Assembly: GCF_004217545.1 (NCBI RefSeq)
Contig: NZ_SHKY01000001.1
Coordinates: 5,208,001 to 5,272,000, forward strand
DNA length: 64,000 nt
Reading direction: 5' to 3'
From: Krasilnikovia cinnamomea
GTDB taxonomy: Bacteria > Actinomycetota > Actinomycetes > Mycobacteriales > Micromonosporaceae
Position numbers and translations under genes: made by a program. How positions within the stretch are numbered: the stretch's first letter is position 1; each line of letters opens with the position of its first letter. The notes beneath the pieces were generated by a model. That model was not told where the DNA came from. It saw only the letters and a list, made by a program, of their open reading frames with translations, and did no database searches. Of this stretch, positions 62,539 through 64,000 are shown in pieces.

Positions 62539-63882
62539 GTGTTGAACCGGATTGACCTGCGCGGCTCCCGGCGGGACCCGCGCGGCCTGCTGCCCCGAGC
62601 CCAGCTCGACGTCTCCGTCGCGGTGGAGAAGATCCGCCCGGTCGTCGAGGCGGTCCGCGAGCATGGGTTCCCGGCGATCCGGGAGGCCACGGAGCGCTTC
62701 GACGGCGTACGCCTGGAGCGGTTGCGGGTGCCCGCTCCCGCGATCGCCGCGGCCGCGGACGGCCTCGACCCGGACGTGCGCGCCGCCCTGCTGGAGGCCA
62801 TCGCCCGGGCCCGCAAGGTGCACGCCGACCAGCGCCGTACGGATGTCACCACCCAGGTGGTGCCCGGCGGCACGGTGACCGAACGCTGGGTGCCGGTGTC
62901 CCGGGTCGGCCTGTACGTGCCGGGCGGCCTGGCGGTCTACCCGTCGACCGTGGTGATGAACGTCGTCCCCGCCCAGGAGGCGGGCGTCGAGAGCCTGGTG
63001 GTGGCGAGCCCGCCACAGCCGGACAACGGCGGCCTGCCCGACGCCCGGGTGCTGGCGGCTTGCGCGCTGCTCGGCGTCGACGAGGTGTACGCGGTCGGCG
63101 GCGCCCAGGCGGTCGCGATGCTCGGCTACGGCTGCACGGGCGCGGACGAGTCGGACCGCTGCGAGCCGGTGGACGTCATCACCGGGCCGGGCAACATCTG
63201 GGTGACCGCGGCGAAGCGGCTGCTGCGCGGCGTCGTCGGCATCGACGCCGAGGCGGGGCCGACCGAGATCGCGATCCTGGCCGACGACACCGCCGACCCG
63301 GCGCACGTCGCCGCCGACCTGATCAGCCAGGCCGAGCACGACCCGCTCGCGGCCAGCGTCCTGGTCACCGAGTCGACCCCCCTGCTCGACGCGGTCGAGG
63401 CCGAGCTGGGCCGCCAGGTCGCGGCCACCAAGCACGAGGCCCGGGTACGCGAGGCGCTGACCGGCGTGCAGTCCGGCGTGGTGCTGGTCGACGACCTGGA
63501 GCAGGGCCTGCGCGTGGTGGACGCGTACGCGGCGGAGCACCTGGAGATCCAGACCCGGGACGCCCGCACGGTCGCGATGCGGGTCCGCAACGCCGGTGCG
63601 ATCTTCGTCGGGGCGTTCTCGCCCGTGTCGCTGGGCGACTACGCGGCCGGTTCCAACCACGTGCTGCCCACCGGCGGTTGCGCCAGGCACTCCTCGGGGC
63701 TGTCGGTGCAGTCGTTCCTGCGCGGCATCCACGTCGTCGAGTACGACGAGGCGGCGCTGCGCGACGTCGCCGGGCACGTGGTGGCGCTCGCCAACGCGGA
63801 GGACCTGCCCGCGCACGGCGACGCCGTCAAGGCTCGTTTTCAGCCCGACTCTGGGCGGTCGGACGGGAGCGACCGGGCGTGA
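62539..63882 (+). CDS. hisD: Histidinol dehydrogenase
   Basis: A zinc- and NAD-dependent enzyme of 447 aa that carries out the last two oxidation steps of histidine synthesis. Signatures are SRVGLYVPGGLAVYPSTVVMNVVPAQEAG, GGAQAVAMLGYG, VDVITGPGNIWVTAAKRL, IDAEAGPTEIAILAD, LISQAEHDP, YAAEHLEIQT and SNHVLPTGGCARHSSGLSV. The GTG 62539 start appears leaderless, with TAGACT 7 bases upstream. It overlaps hisC by 4 bases, the usual start of the actinobacterial his operon. Confidence 0.96.
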   Translation: MLNRIDLRGSRRDPRGLLPRAQLDVSVAVEKIRPVVEAVREHGFPAIREATERFDGVRLERLRVPAPAIAAAADGLDPDVRAALLEAIARARKVHADQRRTDVTTQVVPGGTVTERWVPVSRVGLYVPGGLAVYPSTVVMNVVPAQEAGVESLVVASPPQPDNGGLPDARVLAACALLGVDEVYAVGGAQAVAMLGYGCTGADESDRCEPVDVITGPGNIWVTAAKRLLRGVVGIDAEAGPTEIAILADDTADPAHVAADLISQAEHDPLAASVLVTESTPLLDAVEAELGRQVAATKHEARVREALTGVQSGVVLVDDLEQGLRVVDAYAAEHLEIQTRDARTVAMRVRNAGAIFVGAFSPVSLGDYAAGSNHVLPTGGCARHSSGLSVQSFLRGIHVVEYDEAALRDVAGHVVALANAEDLPAHGDAVKARFQPDSGRSDGSDRA

Positions 63883-64000
63883 CCACGATCGATGATCTGC
63901 CGATCCGCGACGACCTGCGGGGCCGCAGCCCGTACGGCGCGCCGCAGCTCGACGTGGCGGTGCGGCTGAACACCAACGAGAACTCGTACCCGGTGCCGGA
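63879..64000 (+). CDS. hisC: Histidinol-phosphate aminotransferase, N-terminal fragment (partial)
   Basis: GTG 63879 overlaps the hisD stop and opens a frame running off the window: TTIDDLPIRDDLRGRSPYGA, then PQLDVAVRLNTNENSYPVP. LNTNENSYP is the conserved HisC N-terminal motif. It transaminates imidazole-acetol phosphate using PLP. Only 40 codons are visible. Confidence 0.9.
   Translation, partial: MTTIDDLPIRDDLRGRSPYGAPQLDVAVRLNTNENSYPVP

Overview
The window is a very GC-rich stretch of actinobacterial chromosome. Frequent GTG starts, 4-base ATGA/GTGA gene overlaps, many leaderless-looking starts with a TAnnnT box just upstream, a large division and cell-wall (dcw) cluster ending in ftsZ-yggS-sepF-yggT-divIVA, murT-gatD, and a meso-diaminopimelate-type MurE together suggest a Micromonosporaceae-like organism. 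I see no insertion sequence, prophage, CRISPR array, tRNA or rRNA.

Layout. (1) 1-8 kb, + strand: the end of imuB and dnaE2 (DNA-damage mutasome), a methyltransferase, a phosphodiesterase-family protein, dinB (Pol IV) and a DUF3040 membrane protein. (2) 8.3-8.5 kb: two 7-bp tandem-repeat arrays between convergent genes. (3) 8.5-13.3 kb, - strand: an overlapping operon of a MoxR ATPase, a DUF58 protein and a membrane transglutaminase. (4) 13.5-23 kb: three tandem secreted M36 (fungalysin-like) metalloproteases, each with a similar roughly 160-nt leader and its own terminator. (5) 23-26 kb: leuS behind a Leu-rich leader peptide and an attenuator. (6) 26-29 kb, - strand: murT, gatD (lipid II amidation) and a TVP38-type membrane protein. 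(7) 29.3-30.3 kb: a c-di-AMP (ydaO-type) riboswitch in front of a secreted NlpC/P60 hydrolase. (8) 30.6-49.1 kb: mraZ, rsmH, ftsL-like, ftsI, murE, murF, mraY, ftsW, murG, murC, ftsQ, ftsZ, yggS, sepF, yggT, divIVA. murD is missing from its usual place between mraY and ftsW. (9) 49-57 kb: a membrane protein with an Ada-like zinc site, a DUF167 protein, a cation/proton antiporter, a DksA/TraR protein, lspA, an RluA-family pseudouridine synthase and a MinD-like ATPase with a long repetitive N-terminus. (10) 57-64 kb: dnaE1, a membrane protein, a LON-domain protein (- strand), then hisD and the start of hisC.

The dominant theme is cell-envelope growth: precursor synthesis (murEFGC, mraY), lipid II amidation (murT/gatD), the septal machine (ftsI/W/Q/Z, sepF) and polar growth (divIVA). 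Added to this are envelope hydrolysis under c-di-AMP control and lipoprotein processing (lspA). A second theme is replication fidelity: the replicative polymerase DnaE1 and the error-prone DnaE2/ImuB and DinB all lie in one window.

The least ordinary signals are the triplicated M36 genes with conserved leaders, the leuS attenuator, a 36-bp duplication that creates a 23-codon mini-ORF joining murG to murC, the absent murD, and several in-frame tandem repeats (dnaE2, ftsI, the gene at 49.2 kb).
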